From contig NZ_CP114882.2 of the NCBI RefSeq assembly GCF_027474525.2, positions 3,286,001 through 3,350,000 on the forward strand: DNA of 64,000 nt, in the 5' to 3' direction. Source of the stretch: Flavobacterium lacustre (GTDB lineage Bacteria; Bacteroidota; Bacteroidia; Flavobacteriales; Flavobacteriaceae). Position 1 is the first letter of the stretch. Each line of letters begins with the position of its first letter. This document shows, in pieces, positions 38,578 through 46,580 of the stretch. The notes beneath the pieces were generated by a model. It saw only the letters and a list, made by a program, of their open reading frames with translations. It did not search any database and was not told the origin of the DNA. The position numbers were made by a program, and so were the translations under genes.

Positions 38578-38865
38578 GTGAATAAATCAGTAAACATAGC
38601 AACAATTTTTCCCAAACACTTATTTTGGGATATGGATTATAGTAAACTTAATCTTTCTAAAGATAAGTCTATTATTATACCAAGGGCTTTGTTTGCAACA
38701 ACTCCAGAAACATTTGAAACAGATATTCTAAAATTAGAAGCACTATATTCTGCTAAAGATATTGTTAAATACTTAAAATTAACAACAGAGAATATCAGTA
38801 ACAAAGTTTGTATAAGTGTTGCAAAAAGATACAATGTAAAACCATTTCTTCGTTTTTCACTTTAA
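38578..38865 (+). CDS. DUF6922-type protein, probable partner of an AbiEii-like toxin
   Basis: A 95-aa protein with the family opening FPKHLFWDMDYSKLNLSKDKSIIIPRAL. GTG start at 38578; the next ATG would remove the conserved FPKHLFWD. It lies 3 bp before a nucleotidyltransferase gene, an arrangement seen widely in Bacteroidota and read as a toxin-antitoxin-like pair. Antitoxin role inferred from arrangement. Confidence 0.7.
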   Translation: MNKSVNIATIFPKHLFWDMDYSKLNLSKDKSIIIPRALFATTPETFETDILKLEALYSAKDIVKYLKLTTENISNKVCISVAKRYNVKPFLRFSL

Positions 38866-38868
38866 TTT

Positions 38869-39636
38869 ATGAGGGCAGTTACTCCAGCAATAATTAAAGC
38901 CATCATAGAATTACAAGCATTACCAACAGTATCAAAATTTACTTTAGGTGGTGGTACAAATCTGGCACTACAATTCAATCATAGAATTTCTGATGATATT
39001 GATTTCTTTTATGATGGAATAATTGGCAAAGAGGGGTTTAAAAATATCGAAAACGAAGTTAAAAATTACTTTGGTAATAAAGCAAAAAGCTTTGATAATC
39101 CTTGTGATATAAACGACCAATATTGTTTTCTTCGTTTCTTTCTTGATTTAGAAGATGGCGTAACTATAAAAGTGGAGATGCTTCAAAATATGAAGAATTT
39201 GTTCGATGTAGAAGTCAATCAAGGGATAAGTTTACTTTCAAAAAAAGACATTGGTTTGTTCAAATTAATCAGTACATCAAACCGTTCTACCAAAAAAGAC
39301 ATTTACGATTTAGACTTCATAACCGATACAATTTCATTAATTGATTTGTATGAAGACTTAAAAGTTAAAACACTTAAATTCAATAAAGAAGAACACAAGA
39401 CAATATTTGATTTAAGCAAAAACAACTCACCTATTGACAATCCAGAATTATTATTAAAATTTGATGATAATTCCGATTATTCAAAGTTTCCATCACACAC
39501 TAACGATACAATACAAATCATCGAGGGAAGCAAAACTTGGATTGATGCAAAAATAAGTTGGCGTTCAAAAGTAAGACGACTTTATAGTCATTTAGGCAAA
39601 GATTTTCCTGAACCAAAAGGAATAAAAATCAAATAA
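38869..39636 (+). CDS. Nucleotidyltransferase, AbiEii/AbiGii toxin family
   Basis: A 255-aa protein with the nucleotidyltransferase signature FTLGGGTNLALQFNHRISDDIDFFYDG (G-G-T-x-L, then DxD: DDIDFF) and LSKKDIGLFKLISTSNRSTKKDIYDLDFI. AbiEii-family enzymes can block growth by adding nucleotides to tRNA acceptor ends or similar targets, giving phage abortive infection or element maintenance. Paired with the DUF6922 gene. Confidence 0.85.
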   Translation: MRAVTPAIIKAIIELQALPTVSKFTLGGGTNLALQFNHRISDDIDFFYDGIIGKEGFKNIENEVKNYFGNKAKSFDNPCDINDQYCFLRFFLDLEDGVTIKVEMLQNMKNLFDVEVNQGISLLSKKDIGLFKLISTSNRSTKKDIYDLDFITDTISLIDLYEDLKVKTLKFNKEEHKTIFDLSKNNSPIDNPELLLKFDDNSDYSKFPSHTNDTIQIIEGSKTWIDAKISWRSKVRRLYSHLGKDFPEPKGIKIK

Positions 39637-39811
39637 GCCATTATCTCATTCAGCTGCACAAAACTTTCATTTAGTCCACGTATTCCTAAATTCAGGTCTT
39701 TGTTTGCTTCATTTCGCTAATTACTTTTCCAATAGCGAGAATGTTTTTTTTCGTTCGGTGCTAAAAATGACGTTTTACATTTCAAAAGCCACTCCTTTGC
39801 CAACGCTCCAA

Positions 39812-40920
39812 AAAAAATTACTGGCACAGTTTTTATCAAAAACACGTACGCTTCGCAACTTGCGCCAGTAATTTTTTCCCCCAAGCTGTGTTACATAATT
39901 GAGTATTATAGTTCATTACAAAGCTTTTATATTGTTTTTTTGGTTTTTGCAATGAAGCTATAATATCATTTATGTAAAACAGCCGCCACACCCAACGCGC
40001 AAGACAGTGGCTCCAGGACAGTCTTTTTTATTGCTTCCTCGCACCGGCCTGCAATAAAAAAGACCATCTTTCGCCACTGTCATTAACAACGTTCGCTATT
40101 TCATAAGAATGTTTACGGAACTACCTAGTTTCAAGAGCGTTCACGGTCACTGTTTTTAGCAACTTGATGTTTAAAGCGGTAAGTTTTTGCATTGTTTTTG
40201 TGCGTGTCGCAAATTGCTTATCAACTTTATTTCTAACATTCACGACATAGGAATAAGCAATTTACGACACCCACAAAATCAAGAGAAGCCAGCAAGAGTG
40301 TGGTTTTTTATTTGCCAGAAAATAAGCAGTAATTGCTTCAGCGGAAAAGCCGATGCCATACCGTTCCATAACATAATATTGACCAGCCCGAAGCATTGTC
40401 TTTCTTTCAAGTCAATGGCACCAGCTTTTCCACTAAAGCAATCAGAAACACCCCAGTAAGCAAATAAAAAACCACACACTTGCCTGCGCTACTGCCCCAT
40501 CGCACTCGGTATTATTTTTTCATTGTTTTTGTAAGTATTGAAAATCACTTGAAAAACTGTAGTATAAAATTAAAACTCTCCGTAAAGTGATTTTCAATAC
40601 CCACAAAATCAAGTCCAAGAAAGAGTGTGGATTTTCAAAACAGAAAAATAATAGGAATGGAAGTGTTGTTTCTTTTTCCTGTTTTGAAAATCCACACCCC
40701 TTCCGAAAACCACCCTATTCCAAATCAACTCCCTCTCCTTAAAAAAACTTCCGATTATACGATGATGATTGGTTAATGAAATCAAAACAAAAAATAAAAA
40801 AAAAGAAGGCAAAGGTAAGTTCCAGGTTTACAAAAAAGCAAGTTCGAGCCTCCGGTTTTTGATAAAATCTCCACCCTATCGGGTAGTATTTTATCAAAAA
40901 AACTTGCTTTTTTGAAACCC
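39812..40920 (-). ncRNA. Tract of long hairpins, candidate minus-strand structured RNA or repeat array
   Basis: A gene-free 1.4-kb spacer (39637-41063) holding at least seven long inverted repeats: 39812-39825/39864-39877; 40003-40011/40073-40081 enclosing 40021-40034/40051-40064; 40197-40221/40253-40277; 40292-40315/40460-40483 (18 bp perfect) enclosing 40333-40359/40415-40441; 40527-40550/40585-40606; 40625-40643/40679-40697 (19 bp perfect); 40831-40844/40901-40914 enclosing 40856-40868/40888-40900. Most mismatches are A-C on the plus strand, that is G.U pairs if the minus strand is transcribed. No known RNA family recognised. Confidence 0.45.
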
Positions 40921-41063
40921 TCCACTTGAACGAATGGCTTTCTTTTTTTTCCTTTTTTTTCTTTTGAAAAATTTTATGGGCGAAGCGTAGCGAAGCACAT
41001 TGGTCTTTCAACCGAAACCCTGTGGAAAATTGAAAACCTAACCCAGTTTTTAAATCCAATGCT

Positions 41064-41486
41064 ATGCTAAATTTCATCATCAAGACCCACCGAAAAGACA
41101 CCGTTTACACAAAACCCCATTTATTCATACTTAACAAGGGGATGAACAGCGGAAAGCCTCAAAAAACGCCATTTACTAACAGTTTTGTAGTCATTTTTCA
41201 AAACGAAGAAGATTGCGAAAGCCTTTTTTTCATTGCTTACAGTTTATGGCAAACAAAATTCTGGCACCCATTTTTAATTGGTTCGGTTATTCCGTTTTTG
41301 CGCCTCCCGGACTTCAAAAAAGAATTCAATCCTCAAGCTCGTTTGATGATGGTCGAACACGAGCAGCACCAAAAAAATGTTGCAGCTCTCAAACTTTTGG
41401 AGAAAAAAGAAAAACAATACAAAGAGGATATGATGCTCATAAATGACATCCGAAAAGCCATTTTGTACCGCTATTGCAGAAAATAA
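41064..41486 (+). CDS. DUF6943 family protein
   Basis: A 140-aa protein opening MLNFIIKTHRKDTVYTKPHLFILNKGMNSGKPQKTP, which I recognise as the DUF6943 pattern seen in Bacteroidota mobile elements. The middle is hydrophobic and aromatic (FFIAYSLWQTKFWHPFLIGSVIPF) and the C-terminus a charged helix. Function unknown. It directly follows the hairpin tract. Confidence 0.65.
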   Translation: MLNFIIKTHRKDTVYTKPHLFILNKGMNSGKPQKTPFTNSFVVIFQNEEDCESLFFIAYSLWQTKFWHPFLIGSVIPFLRLPDFKKEFNPQARLMMVEHEQHQKNVAALKLLEKKEKQYKEDMMLINDIRKAILYRYCRK

Positions 41487-41671
41487 AACAATCCTGGTCC
41501 TTACCGACGGGGATTGATTGCACCTCATTCCCAAGCAAACTAACGCATAAGTGCAATATGATTGCACCACTTAAATAAATCGAAGAAAAGCAAAGCAATC
41601 CACATTTATTAACTGCTATAAACGAAAAAAGCCCCAAATAATGGAGCTTTCAAAGTGGTTTTTAACCGTTT

Positions 41672-41914
41672 TTAAGGGTTTGTTATTGGCTCTTCTTCCG
41701 ATTTTACAGCAGTTTGAGAAACTACTGAAATAATACTTCCGCCCAGAACCAAATAACCAGCTGCACTTACCAAACCAACTGGCAAAGCAACCGGAGAAGC
41801 GATGATAATTCCGCCAACGGATGCCAAAGCTATTCCGACAGTTCGAAGAACTTTAAACCATTTTGGCGTTGGTGCCATTGTTCTTTCAACGATATTCATT
41901 TTATTATTTTTCAT
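41672..41914 (-). CDS. Small two-helix membrane protein
   Basis: An 80-aa protein with two hydrophobic, Gly/Ala-rich segments (residues ~22-42 and 46-68), holin-like in size and layout but without family evidence. Its start overlaps the stop of the next gene upstream by 11 bp, so it is the last gene of a four-gene minus-strand operon. Residue 6 is another possible Met start. Confidence 0.6.
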   Translation of the reverse strand: MKNNKMNIVERTMAPTPKWFKVLRTVGIALASVGGIIIASPVALPVGLVSAAGYLVLGGSIISVVSQTAVKSEEEPITNP

Positions 41915-42167
41915 AATCTTGATTTTTTAAAATTGATAATTCTAAATTGTGTACTCTTTTTTCGATGTATTCTACTTTTTGGTTCAGTAAATCATTCCCG
42001 CTTTTGAACTCGGTTTTGATGATTAAAGCCATCGTTTTTACTTCAATCAAATCTTTCTCCATACTCTTGAAATCAGTGTGTAATTGCTTGATAAAATAAG
42101 CCACAACTGAGAGTAACAAGGTGATGAGAGTTCCAAAAAGTGCTGCTATGGCATTAATATTTTCCAT
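41904..42167 (-). CDS. Small membrane/coiled-coil protein
   Basis: An 87-aa protein: one N-terminal membrane helix (residues ~5-27), then a charged coiled coil to the end (LHTDFKSMEKDLIEVKTMALIIKTEF...). The layout resembles phage holin-associated or spanin-like proteins; function unassigned. 12 bp separate it from the DUF5675 gene upstream. Confidence 0.6.
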   Translation of the reverse strand: MENINAIAALFGTLITLLLSVVAYFIKQLHTDFKSMEKDLIEVKTMALIIKTEFKSGNDLLNQKVEYIEKRVHNLELSILKNQDYEK

Positions 42168-42179
42168 TGGATTTGCTTT

Positions 42180-42632
42180 TTAAAATTGAAAATTATTTTC
42201 AATGGTAAATTTGTTAGAAGGATCCTTTGCCAATGCAACCAACTTGGGATAAATCATTTTGTAAGCTGCAATACTTTGGGTAACTTGAAAATCGCCTTCA
42301 GCAAATTGGAAACCAAAACCACAAAGCGGACAACCGGCAGTATCTTTTATGGTATTTCCAACGTGAATATAGACAAAGCTGAAATTCGGTAAACCCGAAA
42401 TCTCAATCATTCCCTGGTGTAGGTTTCCAAAAGCTCTCTTGTAATCCGCATTTTTTGCTCCCCAAGTGTTGAGTTTTATTTCGAAAATACCCGTAGGAAT
42501 GGCAGTTTGTGAAGCAATCTTCACTTCCCTGATTTTATCTTCTAACAAATAACATTGGAAAATTCCGTTGATATACAACTGGCTCAATGTACTTTGTTTG
42601 CCTTGGGCGACCCTGATTATTTTATTTTCCAT
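42180..42632 (-). CDS. DUF5675 family protein
   Basis: A 150-aa protein. The ATG at 42632 gives MENKIIRVAQGKQSTLSQLY; the frame extends 20 codons upstream without fitting the family. Family blocks: YLLEDKIREVKIASQTAIPTGIFEIKL, MIEISGLPNFSFVYIHVGNTIKDTAGCPLCG. DUF5675 occurs in Bacteroidota and in phages. The conserved His in YIHVGNT and the Cys in GCPLCG resemble an active site (a family observation, not shown). Confidence 0.8.
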   Translation of the reverse strand: MENKIIRVAQGKQSTLSQLYINGIFQCYLLEDKIREVKIASQTAIPTGIFEIKLNTWGAKNADYKRAFGNLHQGMIEISGLPNFSFVYIHVGNTIKDTAGCPLCGFGFQFAEGDFQVTQSIAAYKMIYPKLVALAKDPSNKFTIENNFQF

Positions 42633-42700
42633 TGTTTTTGTTTTAAGGAGTTGATAAAAAAAATCCCTCGTTTTTGGCGAGGGATCCTTCAAGGGTTCTT

Positions 42701-43504
42701 CTAGAAAGCGTCCTCGACTTTCAAGCAGTTCCCACTGGAGAACAAGTAAAAGTTTCCGCCTACTTGTTGGTAGAACTCAATTCCGATGCACTGCAAAACT
42801 GTAGTGTTTACTGTTGGAATTGCTCCATTAGGTAAAGTTGCAACAATTGTAGTGGCTGGAACTGGAGCATACAAGTCCAAAAAGTCACTGTATTGAATGT
42901 CGTTTACTTCATTCAAAGCTGCATCCATTGGATCATAGCTGTTTGTGGTAGCGTTGTACTCAAAATCACTCACAACGGAAATTGAACTAATCAAACGGAA
43001 ATGAGTTGCACCAGATGGAGCGTTAACCAAATTTGCTGGATTAAAATCAGCAACTACAAAATCACAACTTTCTCTGTCAATTGTATGAGCAATTGAATAG
43101 GGTGCATTGAAAATGCCATTGAAAGAAACGTTTTTGTTAAACTCGAAACCTTTCAAGTAATTACGTTGGGTACTAATTTCAATTTTTCTGTACCCCCTAG
43201 CTTCAGTTTGGTCTTCCAAGTTGATTTTCTTCATAATAGAAGTTAATCTTCCTGTTACTTGACTATCGGCCATTTGTTTCATCACTTGGGATAAACCAGT
43301 TCGTACCGATTTCCCGGCTTTGGCGCAAGCACCAAATTCATTCATATTCTCACGAGTTCTTTCGAACTCTGGTGCAGTGTTTACCTGTTCACCACTTGGA
43401 CCGCCAACCATTCCAGCGAAGTAGCCTTCTTGTCCTTTAATTTTGAAGTGTCGGATATCTCCAAGAGTTCCAACATACTTAATAACACCTTTTTGTCTTG
43501 CCAT
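42701..43504 (-). CDS. Uncharacterised 267-aa mobile-element protein
   Basis: The ATG at 43504 gives MARQKGVIKYVGTLGDIRHFKI; an upstream start at 43552 would add 16 unlikely residues. No signal peptide, no membrane helix. Conserved-looking N-terminus (GQEGYFAGMVGGPSGEQV, FERTRENMNEFGACAKAGKSVR) and a beta-rich C-terminal half. First gene of the operon with DUF5675 and two small membrane proteins; a structural (particle) protein is possible but unsupported. Confidence 0.65.
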   Translation of the reverse strand: MARQKGVIKYVGTLGDIRHFKIKGQEGYFAGMVGGPSGEQVNTAPEFERTRENMNEFGACAKAGKSVRTGLSQVMKQMADSQVTGRLTSIMKKINLEDQTEARGYRKIEISTQRNYLKGFEFNKNVSFNGIFNAPYSIAHTIDRESCDFVVADFNPANLVNAPSGATHFRLISSISVVSDFEYNATTNSYDPMDAALNEVNDIQYSDFLDLYAPVPATTIVATLPNGAIPTVNTTVLQCIGIEFYQQVGGNFYLFSSGNCLKVEDAF

Positions 43505-43518
43505 TTTTTCTAAATTTT

Positions 43519-43553
43519 TAAAGTTAATATTTGCTTGCAATTGCAGTAACAAA
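43519..43553 (-). promoter_or_regulatory. Candidate promoter for the 267-aa protein operon
   Basis: On the minus strand, TTTG (43550-43553) and TAACTTTA (43519-43526, one base off TAnnTTTG) are 23 bp apart, just upstream of the 43504 start. Confidence 0.4.
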
Positions 43554-43571
43554 GTTCAATGATTATCTTTG
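43541..43571 (+). promoter_or_regulatory. Promoter for the SNase-like gene
   Basis: -33 TTG (43541-43543), 20-bp spacer, -7 TATCTTTG (43564-43571), a full match to the flavobacterial consensus. It ends 30 bp before the gene. Confidence 0.6.
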
Positions 43572-43601
43572 ATTTACAATAGCTTAAAATACTGAAAATC
43601 A

Positions 43602-44093
43602 ATGCAATACAACGCAAAAGCACCCTATTTAGTGGAAACCCATTGGCAAATAGATGAAGTCAAAGATGGAGATAGCATAATCATTAGCAACCTTTTCACT
43701 CGTTTGCGAAAAGAGATACGACTATATGGTTTAGATGCACCAGAAGTAAAGTACAATAGAAAGATGAAAGAAGACGAGCATGCAAGTCATTTACCTGCCG
43801 AATTACTGCTGCAATTTGGTTTGCAATCCTTATACTTCGTTTTATCGGTTGCGCCTCCTAAAACAACTATTACGATAATTACAGAATGGGAAAACCCATA
43901 TGACTTTTGGAACAGGCAACTTGCTTATGTTATTCTTCCAGGTGGAGAATGTTTAAATGAGTTGCTTTTGATCAATGGATTTGCAAAAGTGACCGATAAA
44001 TATTTTTGTAGTAAATTAGCAGACTATCAATTACTAAATCGTGAGGCACAGCTCAATGAATTAGGCATTTATAGTCAAGTAAAAAGGTTCTGA
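43602..44093 (+). CDS. Staphylococcal-nuclease-like (thermonuclease) protein
   Basis: A 163-aa SNase-fold protein: VKDGDSIII, RLYGLDAPEV (catalytic Arg, Asp and Glu equivalents) and FWNRQLAYVILPGGECLNELLLINGFAKV (second catalytic Arg). No signal peptide is visible, so it would act inside the cell. Last gene of the integrated element. The family cuts DNA and RNA. Confidence 0.85.
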   Translation: MQYNAKAPYLVETHWQIDEVKDGDSIIISNLFTRLRKEIRLYGLDAPEVKYNRKMKEDEHASHLPAELLLQFGLQSLYFVLSVAPPKTTITIITEWENPYDFWNRQLAYVILPGGECLNELLLINGFAKVTDKYFCSKLADYQLLNREAQLNELGIYSQVKRF

Positions 44094-44096
44094 TTT

Positions 44097-44116
44097 GTTG
44101 TACTTATGTTGTACTT
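44097..44116 (+). promoter_or_regulatory. Candidate integrase arm-type sites, right end
   Basis: GTTGTACTT at 44097-44105 and 44108-44116, 11 bp apart, 60 bp inside the right repeat. Counterparts at 19658-19677. Confidence 0.5.
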
Positions 44117-44175
44117 ACTGAACCTAAAAAACAAATAATATCAATAAATACAAGCCCTTACAGGCGTAAAGAGTA

Positions 44176-44189
44176 TATAAACTAGTTAT
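44176..44189 (+). other. Right attachment site, attR (14-bp direct repeat)
   Basis: TATAAACTAGTTAT, identical to the left copy. Its last five bases GTTAT are also the beginning of the first cassette core site GTTATGTGAC (44185-44194). Confidence 0.7.
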
Positions 44190-44214
44190 GTGACATTTTA
44201 GAAAAAAACCAATA

Positions 44215-45537
44215 GTGAAAGACTACTACTGCCTAAATTTAAAATTTAAGGATAAAAAAATATCTGATAAAATATTTCATTCACATTTATTTGTTAATGA
44301 CAAGGAAATGTATTTTCAAATAATTGATAATGATACCACTTCTCGAATTGATTCATATTTTTCAATATCAGAAAATGCTTTAGGCTTATTTGAGGAAAAT
44401 TTTGAAGTTATTGATACCGAAATTTCAATTATTTTTGACCAAAGTCGAATTTTTAAAGTCGTCTCTTTTCAAAATGATGATAAAAATCAATACTTTACGA
44501 TTTATGTCAGCAAAATATGTCTTATTCATAAAAATCTCCATAATGAATTTGTAAATGAAGGTGTCGCTTATTTAAACAACAATGGATTAAGTGTTACAAA
44601 TCTTTTTTATTCTTTTTTTACTAACTTTAAAAATAAGAATACATTCTCAATATCACGAATGAATGGAATGCACGATTTCTATAAAATTGACAATATAAAA
44701 TTTAGACCAGAACTTGAGTTCAAAAATAATGAAAAAAGAGGAAGTAAAAAGTTAACAATAAAGAAGATACCAACCATAAAGTTTAATTTTGAAGAAATTG
44801 AATTTGAAGAAATTAAAAATAGAATTCAGTTAATTTGTAATTTCTTATCCTTTTGTTTCAGCGTAAGAATAATTGTTGAAAAAATTGTTTTTAGAACCGA
44901 AGATGAAATTTTCATTTTTAGAGACACTGAACCAAACAATAAAACTTATATATCTGAATTGACAAATAATTTTAGATTTCTAAAAGAAAATTTTACTATT
45001 GACAAAATATTAAAAACTGATTGGTTTAGTAATTATAAAACAAATGAGATATCCCTAACAAAGGCTATAGATAATTTTTTACACGCTAGAGAAGTTAGTC
45101 TAGGAGCTTCTTTTCTATTACTTTTTAATATTATCGAAATATTTAATATAAATAAGAATCAAGAAAAATTCAACTTTAATATTAGCAAAGATGAAATGAC
45201 AAAAGAGATTGTTTCTCATTTCAAGCAATATTTAACAGATAAAAATGATGAAATTGAGTTTGAAAAAAAACTTGAAGGTGTATTTAATAAAATAGAATAT
45301 AAACCTTTTAAAAGCCCTCTAGAAGAAACTTTAAAAACAAATAATATTGACCCAACAAAATTTGGTTTTACACTCAATAAATTAAAGAGAACAAGAGATA
45401 GCATAACACACGGTAGCCTGAGTTCAATCAAGGAAGAAGATTTGAAACTACAAATCTATTGTATACGAAAAATTGCAATTTGCTTAATTCTTTCTAAATT
45501 CGGATTGAAAGATGACCTACATAAAAACGTCACATAA
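44215..45537 (+). CDS. HEPN-like protein, candidate defence ribonuclease
   Basis: A 440-aa soluble protein with GTG start at 44215. The N-terminal half is beta-rich and unrecognised. The C-terminal ~150 residues are helical and carry R394-D-S-I-T-H399 (KRTRDSITHGS), the R-X4-H motif of HEPN RNases, in a context like the ApeA/Apea-like HEPN group. The stop codon overlaps the 3' repeat (GTCACATAAC), the exact inverse of GTTATGTGAC 21 bp before its start. The defence role is inference. Confidence 0.6.
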   Translation: MKDYYCLNLKFKDKKISDKIFHSHLFVNDKEMYFQIIDNDTTSRIDSYFSISENALGLFEENFEVIDTEISIIFDQSRIFKVVSFQNDDKNQYFTIYVSKICLIHKNLHNEFVNEGVAYLNNNGLSVTNLFYSFFTNFKNKNTFSISRMNGMHDFYKIDNIKFRPELEFKNNEKRGSKKLTIKKIPTIKFNFEEIEFEEIKNRIQLICNFLSFCFSVRIIVEKIVFRTEDEIFIFRDTEPNNKTYISELTNNFRFLKENFTIDKILKTDWFSNYKTNEISLTKAIDNFLHAREVSLGASFLLLFNIIEIFNINKNQEKFNFNISKDEMTKEIVSHFKQYLTDKNDEIEFEKKLEGVFNKIEYKPFKSPLEETLKTNNIDPTKFGFTLNKLKRTRDSITHGSLSSIKEEDLKLQIYCIRKIAICLILSKFGLKDDLHKNVT

Positions 45538-45665
45538 CAGCTACTACAACGGATTTGGGCAATTGGCTTAATGGAAAGTTGGTTTTGTATTTGGGATGAT
45601 TTGGCAAATCCGAAGAATGGGCTTAATTTAGTCCCAAACCCGCTTTAGTACAAGAACGTTAGTCC
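45529..45665 (+). repeat. attC-like cassette repeat R1
   Basis: A 137-bp unit from GTCACATAAC to GTTAGTCC. Internal arms CTACTA/TAGTA, CGGATTTG/CAAATCCG and CGGATTTGGG/CCCAAACCCG (one A-C). Its first ten bases are the inverse of the cassette's 5' core at 44185-44194. R5, R6 and R7 are clearly related. Confidence 0.65.
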
Positions 45666-45699
45666 TCAGTTTTGAGAACCCCAGATTTAAAAAGAAAAT

Positions 45700-46350
45700 A
45701 TGAAAATAAGATTTATTATTATAGTATTATTAGTATCAATAAATATCATTTTTTCTCAAGAAAAAACAGTGAAATTAAACGGAAATGAAATCCTGACGAT
45801 TGAAGTTCCTGAAAATGGAAAAGTAGAAAATGGAATTTATACTTGTAATCTGTTTGACTGGAAAATTACGATACCAGAAAACTACAAGATAACTGATATA
45901 AAAAGAACAGAAGAATTAGAAGATAAAGGTTATGAAGCAACAAAAAATGCAAATCCAGGAATAAAAATAAATCCACATCCAACTCAATTAATCGGCTTTG
46001 AAAAAGATAAATATACCTATTTCAAATCAAGTTTTGAATCATTGACTGGAACCAAAAAAGTGACTTTAGAAGAGCATAAAAAGTTTTCGGAACAATTGCT
46101 ATCAGATACTTATTCAAAAATTAAAGAACTTAGATGTGATATATCTTCATCAGACATTAAATTGGGAAAGTACAGTTTTTATAAAATAGAAATTCGTGTA
46201 TACAATCCTAAAAATGACATGCTTCTATTAACCCAAGAACTATATAATAGCTTTATAAATAATCATTTATTTAGTGTTTCTATTAACTATAGAAATGCGG
46301 AAGAGGGAATGATTTTGAATTATGCTTTTACAAAGTCGATGGAAAATTAA
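45700..46350 (+). CDS. Secreted protein of unknown function
   Basis: A 216-aa protein with signal peptide MKIRFIIIVLLVSINIIFSQ. The rest is mixed alpha/beta with no recognised family (NLFDWKITIPENYKITDIKRTEELEDKGYEA; YSFYKIEIRVYNPKN). A single-gene cassette between repeats R1 and R2. Confidence 0.7.
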   Translation: MKIRFIIIVLLVSINIIFSQEKTVKLNGNEILTIEVPENGKVENGIYTCNLFDWKITIPENYKITDIKRTEELEDKGYEATKNANPGIKINPHPTQLIGFEKDKYTYFKSSFESLTGTKKVTLEEHKKFSEQLLSDTYSKIKELRCDISSSDIKLGKYSFYKIEIRVYNPKNDMLLLTQELYNSFINNHLFSVSINYRNAEEGMILNYAFTKSMEN

Positions 46351-46360
46351 AAAACTGAAC

Positions 46361-46495
46361 GGCTAACAGCCGTTTCTCGCAATTGCGAATTTTGTGGTAA
46401 GTTCACGTTTACGTTTCGCAAGAATTTTTATCTTTAACGGAAAATAAAAAAGTTCCGCAGTCCGCAAGCATCTTGAAGCAGCAAAACATTAGCGG
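46361..46495 (+). repeat. Degenerate attC-like cassette repeat R2
   Basis: Begins GGCTAAC (pairing with the GTTAGTC core at 45658 with one wobble) and ends ATTAGCGG. The internal sequence is not clearly alignable with R1, so it is called on its ends and position only. Confidence 0.35.
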
Positions 46496-46580
46496 TAAGC
46501 TTACGACCGAATACCTAAAACGACCCTCTCAACAAAGTAAAGTTGGTCTTTAAAACAAAGCAATTCGTTTTAATGTACTA

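Larger units (their letters stand above)
19532..44189. mobile_element. Integrative element, about 24.6 kb, with RND-efflux/two-component cargo
   Basis: Bounded by the 14-bp direct repeat TATAAACTAGTTAT at 19532-19545 and 44176-44189. A tyrosine recombinase lies just inside the left end, with an excisionase-like HTH and a VapE-type primase behind it; paired GTTGTAC repeats sit inside both ends. No relaxase, coupling protein, capsid or terminase was recognised, so it looks like a non-conjugative island or satellite-type element. The extent is inferred from the repeats. Confidence 0.7.

Noticed and set aside
40187..40812. Frames of 66-90 codons in the hairpin tract
   Set aside because: Overlap inverted repeats on both strands and give low-complexity peptides without start signals.
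19532..44189. Conjugative transposon (ICE)
   Set aside because: No relaxase, TraG-type coupling protein or other transfer genes in the interval.
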